From Phascolarctos cinereus (lineage: Eukaryota > Chordata > Mammalia > Diprotodontia > Phascolarctidae), in the NCBI RefSeq assembly GCF_002099425.1, contig NW_018344228.1, positions 1,889,001 through 1,953,000 of the forward strand: DNA of 64,000 nucleotides, in the 5' to 3' direction. Both the position numbers and the translations under genes were made by a program. The notes beneath the pieces were generated by a model. The model was not told the DNA's origin, did no database searches, and saw nothing but the letters and a program-made list of their open reading frames with translations. Positions 63,796 through 64,000 of the stretch are shown here, piece after piece (within the stretch, counting starts at the first letter, position 1; each line of letters opens with the position of its first letter).

Positions 63796-64000
63796 GAACT
63801 CTGAATTTCCCTTTTCTGATCATAATCTACTGTCTCCACCCCCCCACACATACCCAAATCCTGTTTTTCCACAAAATGACCTCTAATCCTTGACCTATCA
63901 GGCCATCAGTAGTTTCTCCCTGCCCCATTTTGATTCCTTGATGAGCCAGTTCAAGTCTTCTCTTCTCTTGAGCACTTTGCCCCTTATCTAATTGCCAATA
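63796..64000. other. Unassigned intergenic DNA
   Basis: Pyrimidine-rich sequence to the window edge. A worn repeat is possible but not identified. Confidence 0.4.

Overview
This window looks like AT-rich intergenic or intronic DNA from a marsupial. I could not support any protein-coding exon, intact RNA gene or CRISPR array. The open stretches are all short (about 120 codons or less). They are explained by simple repeats, by transposon remnants or by chance, apart from two unassigned pieces noted below. The marsupial call rests on the repeats. The dominant SINEs have a tRNA-like head (GCAGCTAGGTGGC...CAGTGGATAGAGC) and a CORE-like middle (CTAGCTGTGTGACCCTGGGC). The L1, L2 and BovB/RTE copies are also of the marsupial type. 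The SINE I know as abundant in Monodelphis, with a CCCTTACCACTCTTCTGCC right end, was not seen, so an Australian marsupial (perhaps dasyurid) is more likely than an opossum. That last step is inference.

Terms used here: SINE-A has the tRNA-like head, the CORE and a 3' tail resembling the end of BovB/RTE LINEs (GGGGTCAnnAAGAGTnnGACATGACTGAA). SINE-C has the same head and CORE but an A-rich tail. SINE-B has a similar head but a different right half (GCAGAGAAGGTGC...CTGCATTGGTAGAG...TTTCCTC). MIR means MIR/CORE-SINE. MIR3-like means the variant ending ...GACCTCTGAGGTCCCTTCCAGCTCTAAATCTATGAT. L3 means CR1-like LINE. All family names come from memory of the consensus sequences, not from a search, and most edges are good to about 10-20 bases.

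Layout. 1-9.5 kb: MIR, SINE-A, L2 and L3 pieces, a (GA)n run, and an LTR-like stretch swollen by two (GT)n arrays. 9.56-12.02 kb: a 5'-truncated L1 on the plus strand carrying the ORF2 end and 3' UTR, followed by a SINE-A and a SINE-C with a perfect 16-bp target duplication. 13-22 kb: an old L1 3' end, a broken L2 holding a SINE-A, and a 1.8-kb L2 on the minus strand. 22.7-30 kb: two solo-LTR candidates (22.7-23.3 and 29.0-29.5 kb), L3 and L2. 30-42 kb: many CORE-SINEs, a possible retropseudogene at 37.9 kb, a 7SL RNA pseudogene at 38.6 kb and an L1 split by a MIR. 42-53 kb: an LTR-like stretch, an L1 inserted in a MIR with a 16-bp target duplication, a 1.2-kb repeat-free AT-rich block, and a BovB/RTE LINE inserted inside a SINE-A. 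53-64 kb: MIR, a 105-bp tandem duplication, L3, an antisense L1 ORF1 region interrupted by a second 7SL pseudogene, L2, LTR-like sequence and an L1 3' end.

There are no genes to tie into a pathway. The readable biology is the order of insertions: old L2/MIR/L3, then L1, RTE and SINE-A, then SINE-C. I found no convincing new biological system. The best leads are the nested insertions, the SINE-A/SINE-C tail switch, the two 7SL copies, and the repeat-free blocks that could be conserved regulatory DNA.
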